DNA of 34,264 nucleotides from Candidatus Levybacteria bacterium CG_4_9_14_0_2_um_filter_35_21 (GTDB taxonomy: Bacteria > Patescibacteriota > Microgenomatia > Levybacterales > UBA12049): contig PFRF01000026.1 of NCBI GenBank assembly GCA_002788395.1, positions 1 through 34,264 on the forward strand. The letters are read 5' to 3'. Positions 25,462 to 33,631 of the stretch are shown here, in pieces. Within the stretch, counting starts at the first letter, position 1, and every line of letters begins with the position of its first letter. The notes under the pieces were generated by a model that worked only from the letters and a program-made list of their open reading frames with translations, searched no databases and was not told the DNA's origin. The translations under genes and the position numbers were made by a program.

Positions 25462-25935
25462 ATGAAATCACTGCCCAACTTGGTAAGAAAAGAAAAAGGT
25501 TTTACCCTCATAGAACTACTCGTTGTAATTGGAATTTTAGCAATCTTACTTTCGATTGTTTTAATCGCAATTAATCCGGCAAGACAATTTGGTCAAGCAA
25601 ACGATACGAGAAGAAGAAGTGAAGTAACACAAATCCTAAATGCAGTTGGAGCATACGCAGCGGATCACAAAGGAGTATTGCCGGCTGCAATTAGTGGTTT
25701 AGCCGATGATACAGCTACACAAATTAGCAATACAGGCGCAGATATATGTGCAGATTTAGTTCCTAATTATATTCCTGCACTTCCACAGGATCCACAGCAG
25801 GGAACAGGGACAGCGATTACGGCTTGCGGGGTGGCATACGATACAGGTTATCAAATTGCTCATGATGTTGCAGGAAGAGTTACAGTTTCAGCACCTCAAT
25901 ACGAAGGCGATACAGCAATATCAAATACACGCTAG
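25462..25935 (+). CDS. Type IV major pilin-like prepilin (PilA/PulG-like)
   Basis: RKEKGFTLIELLVVIGILAILLSIVLIAINPARQFGQANDTRRRSEVTQILNAVGAYAADHKG. Confidence 0.88.
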   Translation: MKSLPNLVRKEKGFTLIELLVVIGILAILLSIVLIAINPARQFGQANDTRRRSEVTQILNAVGAYAADHKGVLPAAISGLADDTATQISNTGADICADLVPNYIPALPQDPQQGTGTAITACGVAYDTGYQIAHDVAGRVTVSAPQYEGDTAISNTR

Positions 25936-25946
25936 TCTTCTAATTC

Positions 25947-26183
25947 ATGGCAAAAAAGAAAGTTAAATCAGATAGTAATAAACTTAGCCGTCATGAGAGC
26001 AATATCAAAGCAATATTGTCATTGTTGGTATTGCTTCTTGCTTTTGCAGTGCTATTAATTTTCAATACTTACCAAGAAAATATAATATATGCCTCTTTTA
26101 AGTGGTTTATATCGCTGGCAGTTGTCTTGTTTGCATTTTTACTAGCTCTGCTTTTTCTCATTAATCCACAAAAAAAACATTAG
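25947..26183 (+). CDS. Small hypothetical protein with two predicted TM helices
   Basis: AILSLLVLLLAFAVLLIF and FISLAVVLFAFLLALLFLI; 11 nt after the pilin. Confidence 0.6.
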   Translation: MAKKKVKSDSNKLSRHESNIKAILSLLVLLLAFAVLLIFNTYQENIIYASFKWFISLAVVLFAFLLALLFLINPQKKH

Positions 26184-26195
26184 TTTAATTTTTGC

Positions 26196-26984
26196 TTAGG
26201 AAGTCTTTTTATTAAAGTAGTTGATTATTTTTTTCTTTCTATCCACAACCGGTAATGTGCTTATGATTCCGGGACCGTTTACACAGCCGCCTTCACAAAA
26301 TAAAACATCCATAAAACGAATTTTGGGATTACTTTGAAATTCTATAAGCGCCTCTTCTACATTTCTCCAACCAGAGACAATTCTAAATTCTTCATCTTTT
26401 AAAATTCTATTTACGCCGCTGGTTAAAGTTAATCCCCCATCCATAGGATAAATTCGGGTATCTTTAGCTTCCAGATCAAATTTATCATTCCCGGTCGGCA
26501 TATTAACACTGATATTAAAATTTGTAAAAACCTCATCCAGCTCTTTATATGTTAAAACTAAAATATTTAATTCCGGGCGATCTTCCGATGATTCAAGCTT
26601 TTTGGCAATACAAGGGCCGATAAAAACAGGTTGGTGGTCAGGATATCTTTCCTTAACTAATTTAGCGGTTGCAGACATAGGTGAGTCGGCAGAAAGAGCG
26701 AGATATTTTAAAAGACTTGGATATTTTGTTCTAACCATTCTTACAAAGCTTGGGCAGGGACTAGTAATAATTCTGGACTTAGGATTTCTTTGCAAAAGAC
26801 TTAAAACCTGTTCGTTAGTTTTTTTTGCTCCGACGGATACTTCAACAACATAAGCAAATCCCAATTTTTTTAGTTTGGTAATTATTTGCGGATATTCGTA
26901 AACAATCGGAAAAGAAGGAGCAAGTATTACCGCTAATCTTGCCTTTTTATTAAGAAGATCAATGAGACGGATAGTTTCATTCAT
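26196..26984 (-). CDS. Stand-alone [FeFe]-hydrogenase large-subunit C-terminal (H-cluster) domain-like protein
   Basis: TSPCPSFVRMV (cf. TSCCPxW), FIGPCIAKKLE (cf. MPCxxKxxE), LFCEGGCVNGPGI (cf. MACPGGCxxGGG). Confidence 0.82.
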   Translation of the reverse strand: MNETIRLIDLLNKKARLAVILAPSFPIVYEYPQIITKLKKLGFAYVVEVSVGAKKTNEQVLSLLQRNPKSRIITSPCPSFVRMVRTKYPSLLKYLALSADSPMSATAKLVKERYPDHQPVFIGPCIAKKLESSEDRPELNILVLTYKELDEVFTNFNISVNMPTGNDKFDLEAKDTRIYPMDGGLTLTSGVNRILKDEEFRIVSGWRNVEEALIEFQSNPKIRFMDVLFCEGGCVNGPGIISTLPVVDRKKKIINYFNKKTS

Positions 26985-27495
26985 TCCTGTTTATAGCTTT
27001 GAGTAAACCAAAAGCAAGAATTCCTCCTGCGATTGCAGTTGCGAATTGGAAAATACTCATTGCAGTAAGAAATATTTGGGGTACTAAATTAAGTTTAAAA
27101 TAAGCAAAGGCAAAAACAAAAAGTAAAGCCGCTTTTAATAGAGAAGATAGAAATAGCGCGAGCGGAAAAGAAGTATTTTTTTTAATTTCGATAAAAGATT
27201 TTACCAAAATAAAATTTCCCAGCCAGATAAAAGGCAAAAAGTAAGTTAGAAATGGGGTATATGGTCCAAATAAAATTCCGTTTCCTAATGCGCCGATGCT
27301 TGGAAAAACAATTACCGGCCAAGCCTTTCTTAAAGGAAGTTTAATGGCAGTTAGAATTAAAAAAGAGTTTACCAAAGTCCCTGTTAAAAGTTGCGGGCCG
27401 GAAGCAAAGAATGGAATCGTAAAAGCAACAACCGGTAAAACTATTCCGTAGTTTAAAACTTCTTCTTTGTTTAGAATTAAAGATTTCACCTGCAT
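26977..27495 (-). CDS. Integral membrane protein (multi-TM), co-transcribed with the H-cluster-like protein
   Basis: Several hydrophobic helices across 172 aa; 8-bp overlap with downstream gene. Confidence 0.7.
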   Translation of the reverse strand: MQVKSLILNKEEVLNYGIVLPVVAFTIPFFASGPQLLTGTLVNSFLILTAIKLPLRKAWPVIVFPSIGALGNGILFGPYTPFLTYFLPFIWLGNFILVKSFIEIKKNTSFPLALFLSSLLKAALLFVFAFAYFKLNLVPQIFLTAMSIFQFATAIAGGILAFGLLKAINRNE

Positions 27496-27520
27496 AAAAA
27501 ACCTATCGTAAGAACAAATT

Positions 27521-27874
27521 TTATTGATCGGTGGTTGTTTCTGTTTTTTCTTTCTTATGTCTTTCTTCTATTGTTTTGAGTTTATCGTTAATTGCTCTTT
27601 CCAAATCGACTCCTGCTGCTAAAGCAAGCTGTGTGGTAACAATAATTACGTCTGCAAATTCCTGATAAACATTTCTTTTGTCAAATTTATCTAATTTTGA
27701 TTTTCTTTGTAGCTTTAATATTCCTAAAATATCATTACAAAGTTCTCCAACTTCTTCATTAAGCTTTACGGTTTTTGCAAGAATTTCTCTCTCTTTTGGA
27801 GATTCAACAACATATTTAGTTTTTGTTTTGTCTTCCAAATTGGAAACTCTTTCTTGAAGATTTTTTAAATTCAT
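27521..27874 (-). CDS. MazG-like nucleotide pyrophosphohydrolase
   Basis: AKTVKLNEEVGELCNDILGI ... VYQEFADVIIVTTQLALAAGVDLERAINDKLKTIEERHKKE (EExxE / ExxD). Confidence 0.82.
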   Translation of the reverse strand: MNLKNLQERVSNLEDKTKTKYVVESPKEREILAKTVKLNEEVGELCNDILGILKLQRKSKLDKFDKRNVYQEFADVIIVTTQLALAAGVDLERAINDKLKTIEERHKKEKTETTTDQ

Positions 27875-27893
27875 GCTTCTATTCTATCACGAA

Positions 27894-28670
27894 CTACCTT
27901 ATTATAAAAAACCAAAAGAGAATAGCGATAATAATTCTATAAACTCCAAAAGGAATAAAAGTGTGATTTTTAATAAAATTTAAAAAGAATTTAATTGCCA
28001 GTATTGCCACGATAAAAGCTCCGATAAATCCTACAGTCATAGTTAAATATTCATTAGTATCGTAGGCAGAAAAGTCACTTTTTAAAATATCAAATGCAGA
28101 TGCCGCAAACATTGTAGGGACTGCGAGTAAAAAGGAAAATTCAACCGCGGTTTTTCTTTTCGTTCCCAAGAAAAGTCCTCCAACAATAGTAGCAGCGGAA
28201 CGGGAGACTCCCGGAATTATTGCAAGGGATTGAAATACTCCTATTAAAAATGCATTTTTTAAAGTCATTTTTTCAATTTTATCGATATGATGTTTTTTTT
28301 CTTTATAAATAAGCTCTAATATAATCAATAAAATACCACCAATCAGAAGAGCATATAATGTTACGATAGTATTTCCCAAGAGGACGGTTTTTATAAATTT
28401 GTATAAAGGGTATGCGATAATAGCTGTTGGAATAAATGCAACAATGATTCTTTTCCAAATTTTTTTACTTGCAATTACAGTTTTCCAATATAAAACTATT
28501 ACTGCCAGAATTGCTCCCAATTGAATAATAATTTCAAAATCTTTTACAAAGTTTGTTTGATAAATTTTTAGTAAATCCGCCGTAAGAACTAAATGTCCAG
28601 TGGAAGAAATAGGTAAAAATTCCGTTATTCCCTCCACGATTGCTAGAATTATCGAGTTAATGATGGTCAT
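27894..28670 (-). CDS. uppP: Undecaprenyl-diphosphatase UppP (BacA)
   Basis: ILAIVEGITEFLPISSTGHLVL and IPGVSRSAATIVGGLFLG motifs. Confidence 0.96.
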   Translation of the reverse strand: MTIINSIILAIVEGITEFLPISSTGHLVLTADLLKIYQTNFVKDFEIIIQLGAILAVIVLYWKTVIASKKIWKRIIVAFIPTAIIAYPLYKFIKTVLLGNTIVTLYALLIGGILLIILELIYKEKKHHIDKIEKMTLKNAFLIGVFQSLAIIPGVSRSAATIVGGLFLGTKRKTAVEFSFLLAVPTMFAASAFDILKSDFSAYDTNEYLTMTVGFIGAFIVAILAIKFFLNFIKNHTFIPFGVYRIIIAILFWFFIIR

Positions 28671-28683
28671 TGGTTAGTTATCT

Positions 28684-28725
28684 GTATTAAGTATAAAATA
28701 TAAAGTATTTAGTATAAAGCAGTAA
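28684..28725. repeat. Degenerate 7-bp tandem repeat, about 6 units
   Basis: GTATTAA GTATAAA ATATAAA GTATTTA GTATAAA GCAGTAA. Confidence 0.8.
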
Positions 28726-28743
28726 AAACTTAGATAAGCTCGA

Positions 28744-28772
28744 TTGCAAAAGAGTTTATTATTACCTAGAAT
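28744..28772 (+). promoter_or_regulatory. Promoter TTGCAA-N17-TAGAAT, 7 nt from ATG 28780
   Basis: TTGCAA 28744-28749, exact 17-nt spacer, TAGAAT 28767-28772, AAGTAAT, ATG. Confidence 0.6.
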
Positions 28773-28779
28773 AAGTAAT

Positions 28780-29151
28780 ATGAAAGAAACAATGACGGGC
28801 AAAAATAAAGAGTGGGATTTAAAAAAACTTATCCTTGCCCTCTTTATTTTAGTAGGTATTTTAATTTTGGTTTTATTTTTTAAATTTTATTTTTTTGCAA
28901 ATGAGGACAACATTACTCAAGTTGCTAAGGTTCAGGAGAAAAGAGTTAAGGGAATAAGTACGGAAAATATACAAAAAGTGGTTCAGGAAAAAGTTGATTT
29001 AATAAAAGAACAGGCGGATCAAATTAATGTCACGGATATTGCAACATCTTCTCCTCAAATGCAAAAATTAATCAAAGACATTAAGTCATTAGAAGGCTAT
29101 CCAAGTAGTCAAGCAAGAAGCATGTGTGAGAATCTTTGCAAAAGTTTATAA
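28780..29151 (+). CDS. Hypothetical single-pass membrane protein
   Basis: MKETMTGKNKEWDLKKLILALFILVGILILVLFFKFYFF...; track TTG start at 28744 coincides with the predicted -35, so ATG 28780 preferred. Confidence 0.65.
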   Translation: MKETMTGKNKEWDLKKLILALFILVGILILVLFFKFYFFANEDNITQVAKVQEKRVKGISTENIQKVVQEKVDLIKEQADQINVTDIATSSPQMQKLIKDIKSLEGYPSSQARSMCENLCKSL

Positions 29152-29152
29152 A

Positions 29153-30472
29153 ATGACAAAAGAGAAAATCCATCAGCCGGCGGACAAAAAACCAAATAGA
29201 TTTAGTAGATTTCTAAAAATTCTTGGTCCGGGACTTATTACGGGGGCTGCCGATGATGACCCTTCGGGAATAGCTACTTATTCACAAACCGGTGCTCAAT
29301 TTGGCTATGGTCAGCTCTGGACGGTAATTCTTATGTACCCTTTAATGACTGCCGTTCAGGAAGCTTGCGCAAGAGTAGGGGCGGTAACGGGAAAGGGTTT
29401 AGCAGCCGTAGTAAGGGATTATTACAGCAAGAAAATACTTTATTTTGTTGTTGCTCTTGTTGTAATTGCCAACATTATAAATATTGGAGCAGACATTGGG
29501 GCAATGGCAGAATCAATGAGGCTAATAATTCCAATTTCGTTTACCTACTGGGCTCTAATTTTTACCTTTGTAATGCTTGCTCTGGAAGTTTTTACTTCTT
29601 ATTCTGCCTACGCAAAAATTCTCAAATGGCTTTCCTTAGTTCTTCTTGCTTATCCGATAACGGCAATAATTGCAGGGCAAAATTGGCCGGTTGTTTTAAG
29701 GGCAACATTTGTTCCGCATATTCAATTGGATTTTGGATTCTTCTTTCTCCTTACAGGCGTCTTAGGAACAACGATTTCTCCCTATATGTTTTTTTGGCAA
29801 GCATCGGAAGAAATAGAAGAAGAAATAGAAGAGAAAAGGGTTGGTCAAAACGGAGGAATTCCGAAAATTAGTAAGCTCTTTCTAAGAAATCTTAGAATTG
29901 ACACTTTTTTAGGAATGCTTTTTTCGGAATTAATGACCTTTTTTATAATCATTACAGCTGCTTCAGTTTTAAATGCAAACGGAGTTACCAATATTAGTAC
30001 AGCCGCTGATGCGGCAAAAGCTCTGGAACCGCTTGTTTCTACTTTTCCTAATTCGGGGTTAATTGCCAAAACTATTTTTGCGGCAGGAGTTGTCGGAATT
30101 GGTCTTCTGGCAGTTCCGGTTCTTGCAGGGTCTGCCTCCTATGCATTGTCCGAAGCTTTCCATTGGAGAGAGGGATTATCTCTTAAATTTAAAAAAGCAC
30201 ACGGATTTTACGGAGTAATAATTGCATCAACTTTAATTGGACTTTTAATTAATTTTATTGGTATTGATCCAATTAAAGCTTTAGTTTTTACCGCCGTATT
30301 TAATGGAGTTACTTCGGTTCCATTAATTTTCGTTATCGCAAGAGTTTCCAACAACGAAAAAATTATGGGTGAACATAAAAATACTCTGATCTCCACGGTT
30401 TTATTGTGGCTTACTTTTGCCACCATGGGGGGATCGGCTATAATAATGTTGGCTTCGCTGCTAATAAGGTAG
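29153..30472 (+). CDS. NRAMP-family divalent metal transporter, divergent clade
   Basis: LGPGLITGAADDDPSGIATYSQTGAQFGYGQLWTVILMYPLMTAVQEACARVGAVTGKGL; multi-TM. Start ATG 29153 preferred to track 29126. Confidence 0.87.
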   Translation: MTKEKIHQPADKKPNRFSRFLKILGPGLITGAADDDPSGIATYSQTGAQFGYGQLWTVILMYPLMTAVQEACARVGAVTGKGLAAVVRDYYSKKILYFVVALVVIANIINIGADIGAMAESMRLIIPISFTYWALIFTFVMLALEVFTSYSAYAKILKWLSLVLLAYPITAIIAGQNWPVVLRATFVPHIQLDFGFFFLLTGVLGTTISPYMFFWQASEEIEEEIEEKRVGQNGGIPKISKLFLRNLRIDTFLGMLFSELMTFFIIITAASVLNANGVTNISTAADAAKALEPLVSTFPNSGLIAKTIFAAGVVGIGLLAVPVLAGSASYALSEAFHWREGLSLKFKKAHGFYGVIIASTLIGLLINFIGIDPIKALVFTAVFNGVTSVPLIFVIARVSNNEKIMGEHKNTLISTVLLWLTFATMGGSAIIMLASLLIR

Positions 30473-30478
30473 AAAAAA

Positions 30479-31483
30479 ATGGAAGAACTTAAAGAGAGAG
30501 TTGCTAATCTTATCGAAAAATTAGATATAGATAATAAAAGACAAAAAATTAGAAAATTAGAAGCAGATGCTACTAGTCCTTCTTTTTGGCAAGATCATCA
30601 GTCGGCTGCTGTAAAAATGAAAGAGCTTTACGCTCTTCAAAAAGAAATTTTAGATTCGGAAAAATTACAGGAATTAATAAAGGAAGGCAAAAAAGAAGAA
30701 GCAGAAAAACTGTTAAAAGAAACAGAAATTTTTCTTTATCTTTCCGGACCATATGACAGCGGGGATGCAATTCTTTATTTACATTCAGGACAAGGAGGAG
30801 TAGAGGCAATGGATTGGACGCAAATGCTTTATAGAATGTATACGCGATATTTTGAAAGAAAAGGTTTTAGTTTTGAAACAATTGAAGAGAACATTGGAGA
30901 AGAAGCCGGTTTAAAAAGTGTGGTCGTAACCGTTTCGGGGCAATATGTATACGGTTTTTTAAAACATGAAGCAGGAGTGCACCGTTTAGTTAGACAATCA
31001 CCATTTAATGCCGATAATTTAAGGCAGACTTCGTTTGCTTTGGTTGAGGTCCTTCCCGATATCGGTGAAGATGGTAAATTAGAAATAAAAGAGGATGATT
31101 TAAATTGGGAATTCTACAGAGCAAGTTCTCATGGGGGTCAAAATGTTCAAAAGGTTTCTTCGGCTGTTCGTTTAAAACATATTCCATCAGGAATTGTAGT
31201 TACGGCACAATCGGAGAGATATCAAGGCAAAAACAGAGAATATGCTCTTAAAATTCTTAAGGCAAAACTTTGGATAAAGCAAGATGAAGAGAGGAGAAAA
31301 CAAGAAATGGAATTAAAAGGTGGATATAAAACACCCGGTTGGGGAAATCAAATCCGTTCATACGTATTACATCCATACCAAATGGTTAAAGATTTACGCA
31401 CGGAATACGAAACGGGAAATACGGGCGCGGTTTTGGACGGAGACCTTGATTCTTTTATAGACGCAGAGCTTAGAAAGCTTTAG
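30479..31483 (+). CDS. prfB: Peptide chain release factor 2
   Basis: HSGQGGVEAMDWTQMLYRMYTRY, VHRLVRQSPFNADNLRQTSFALVEV (SPF), YRASSHGGQNVQKVSSAVRLKHIPSGIVV (GGQ). Confidence 0.94.
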   Translation: MEELKERVANLIEKLDIDNKRQKIRKLEADATSPSFWQDHQSAAVKMKELYALQKEILDSEKLQELIKEGKKEEAEKLLKETEIFLYLSGPYDSGDAILYLHSGQGGVEAMDWTQMLYRMYTRYFERKGFSFETIEENIGEEAGLKSVVVTVSGQYVYGFLKHEAGVHRLVRQSPFNADNLRQTSFALVEVLPDIGEDGKLEIKEDDLNWEFYRASSHGGQNVQKVSSAVRLKHIPSGIVVTAQSERYQGKNREYALKILKAKLWIKQDEERRKQEMELKGGYKTPGWGNQIRSYVLHPYQMVKDLRTEYETGNTGAVLDGDLDSFIDAELRKL

Positions 31484-31529
31484 GGTTGCCAAATTGTTCA
31501 ATATATGGTTAACTAAGTATAATCGTATT

Positions 31530-31985
31530 ATGGATTCAGAAGAAGAAAAAGAGAAATCTTTAGTTCATAACTTTGATCCTACAAGCATTAGTTTTATGAA
31601 TGGAAAATTAATAATTATATTGGTTGTGGCTGCATTTTTAGGTGTTACAACAGGTTACCTCTTAACCATAAATAACGGATCAATAACAAATGTTAAAAAT
31701 TCAATTAGTGCCTCTACTATTGCAAAAGGTACAACAGAAGGTTCAGGCGATGAAAAGGTTTTTAAAGATGTTACAGAAGGTTCGCTCAAACAAGGCGGAA
31801 TAGAAGGGGAAGGAGCATTTCATCTGGTAAGACCCGGTGGAGATAGTCAGAATGTTTACCTTACGTCTTCAACAGTTGATCTTACCAAATACCTCAACAG
31901 AAAAATTAAGGTTTGGGGTCAAACTCAAAAAGCCCAACATGCGGGCTGGCTAATGGACGTTGGAAAAATAGAAGTCGTCGAATAA
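31530..31985 (+). CDS. Hypothetical membrane-anchored protein with possible C-terminal OB-fold-like domain
   Basis: TM LIIILVVAAFLGVTTGYLLTI; C-term VYLTSSTVDLTKYLNRKIKVWGQTQKAQHAGWLMDVGKIEVVE. TATAAT 31518-31523 then 6 nt to ATG 31530. Confidence 0.6.
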   Translation: MDSEEEKEKSLVHNFDPTSISFMNGKLIIILVVAAFLGVTTGYLLTINNGSITNVKNSISASTIAKGTTEGSGDEKVFKDVTEGSLKQGGIEGEGAFHLVRPGGDSQNVYLTSSTVDLTKYLNRKIKVWGQTQKAQHAGWLMDVGKIEVVE

Positions 31986-31998
31986 GCCCTTCAAGACA

Positions 31999-32760
31999 AT
32001 GATAAAACTAAATAGGGTTTCGAAAAAATTTGGAACAGGTGTTTTTGGTCTTTCCAATGTATCTTTTAATGTGGATAAGGGAGAATTTGTTTTTCTTGTT
32101 GGTCCAAGCGGATCGGGAAAAACTACGATATTTAAGCTCTTAACACGGGAAATTCTTCCAACAGAGGGAACGATAATAATTAATGATTGGGATATTGTAA
32201 GACTCTCAAAAGCAAAAATTCCCCATTTAAGAAAAAAAGTTGGGGTTATTTTTCAAGATCTAAAAATATTAATGGATAGGACAATTTTTGAAAACGTTAT
32301 GCTCCCGCTTGAAGTAGCAGGAATTGAGCCCGAAGAATCAAAAAAGAGAGTAAACGATGTCCTTGCTCAAGTTGGGCTTTCCGGGCATAAAGAAAAATTT
32401 CCGATTCAACTTGCAGGTGGAGAATTACAAAGAGCAGCGATTGCAAGAGCATTGGTCTTATCTCCGGACATAATTCTAGCAGATGAAGCAACGGGCAATC
32501 TGGATACCGCTAATTCCTGGGACATAATAAAAATTCTAACGGATATAAACGAGAAAGGTACGACTATAATAATGGCAACTCATAATTTGGATATTGTTAA
32601 AAATCTTCCTAAAAGAATTATTGAAATGAATAAAGGAAATATTGTAAAGGATAGTAAAATTTCAAAAGAAAAAAAAGATAGTTTGCATCATTCCCATAAT
32701 TCCAAATCACATGATATCCATGATCAAAAATCAAGCACAATGGAAGGGGAACAAAAATGA
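31999..32760 (+). CDS. ftsE: Cell division ABC transporter ATPase FtsE
   Basis: GPSGSGKTTIFKLL Walker A, QLAGGELQRAAIARALVLSPDIILADEATGNLD; next to ftsX. Confidence 0.93.
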   Translation: MIKLNRVSKKFGTGVFGLSNVSFNVDKGEFVFLVGPSGSGKTTIFKLLTREILPTEGTIIINDWDIVRLSKAKIPHLRKKVGVIFQDLKILMDRTIFENVMLPLEVAGIEPEESKKRVNDVLAQVGLSGHKEKFPIQLAGGELQRAAIARALVLSPDIILADEATGNLDTANSWDIIKILTDINEKGTTIIMATHNLDIVKNLPKRIIEMNKGNIVKDSKISKEKKDSLHHSHNSKSHDIHDQKSSTMEGEQK

Positions 32761-33623
32761 AGTTTATAAAAACAACTTGGAAAAATATCAGAAGGTCTCC
32801 TTATCAGGCCGTTGCTGCTATTATGATAATGTCTTTGACATTTTTGACAATTTCGTTTTTTACAATTCTTTTATTCGGATCATCAAAAATTATTAATTTT
32901 TTCGAATCAAAACCCCAAGCAACTGCTTTTTTTAAAAACGAGGCAAAACAAAGTGACATGGACGGATTAAAATCAAGTCTTGAGTCAAGTGGAAAAATAG
33001 CTTCTGCTAAATTTGTTTCCAAACAGGAAGCTTTAAAAATTTATAGAGAACAAAACAAGAATGATCCTTTACTTCTAGATCTTGTCACTGCAGATATTCT
33101 TCCTTCGTCTTTAGAAATATCAACGGTTAAGATAGATGATTTAGTTGGAGTATCGGAAACTCTTAAGGCATCTCCGATTGTTCAGGAAGTAATATTTCAA
33201 AAAGATGTTGTGGCGACTTTAACTTCTTGGACAAATGCTCTTCGCACAATAGGGGTTGTGTTAATTATAGTTTTATCATTAGTATCGATTTTTATAATGG
33301 TTACGATTATTGGAATAAAAATATCGCAAAAAAAAGAAGATATAGAAATAATGAAGCTAATTGGAGCAACAAGTTGGCATATTAGATGGCCCTTTATTTA
33401 TGAGGGAATTTTTTATGGAATTTTTGGGGCTATAATCGGCTGGATTATTTCGTCTGCAGTGCTTTTATATTCAACACCTTTCCTCTCATCATTCCTCAAA
33501 GGAATTCCGATTTTCCCGGTTCCGCTTATTTTCTTCGTAGGGTTATTGGGACTGGAAATATTACTAGCGGTTATTTTAGGTGCGGTTTCCAGCTTTATGG
33601 CGGTTTTAAGATACTTAAAGTAA
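32757..33623 (+). CDS. ftsX: Cell division permease FtsX
   Basis: 4-TM FtsX topology, WKNIRRSPYQAVAAIMIMSLTFL, IMKLIGATSWHIRWPFIYEGIFYGIFGAIIGW; overlaps ftsE by 4 nt. Confidence 0.92.
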   Translation: MKFIKTTWKNIRRSPYQAVAAIMIMSLTFLTISFFTILLFGSSKIINFFESKPQATAFFKNEAKQSDMDGLKSSLESSGKIASAKFVSKQEALKIYREQNKNDPLLLDLVTADILPSSLEISTVKIDDLVGVSETLKASPIVQEVIFQKDVVATLTSWTNALRTIGVVLIIVLSLVSIFIMVTIIGIKISQKKEDIEIMKLIGATSWHIRWPFIYEGIFYGIFGAIIGWIISSAVLLYSTPFLSSFLKGIPIFPVPLIFFVGLLGLEILLAVILGAVSSFMAVLRYLK

Positions 33624-33631
33624 TATGATTT

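Noticed and set aside
29365-29871. 168-aa plus-strand ORF inside the NRAMP gene
   Set aside because: Alternate frame of a well-supported transporter; composition (Ser/Asn/Cys/Arg-rich) looks like frame-shifted coding sequence.
30479-30560. Programmed +1 frameshift site in prfB
   Set aside because: RF2 reads in one frame from ATG 30479 and no CUUUGAC-like site is seen, so no frameshift autoregulation is apparent.
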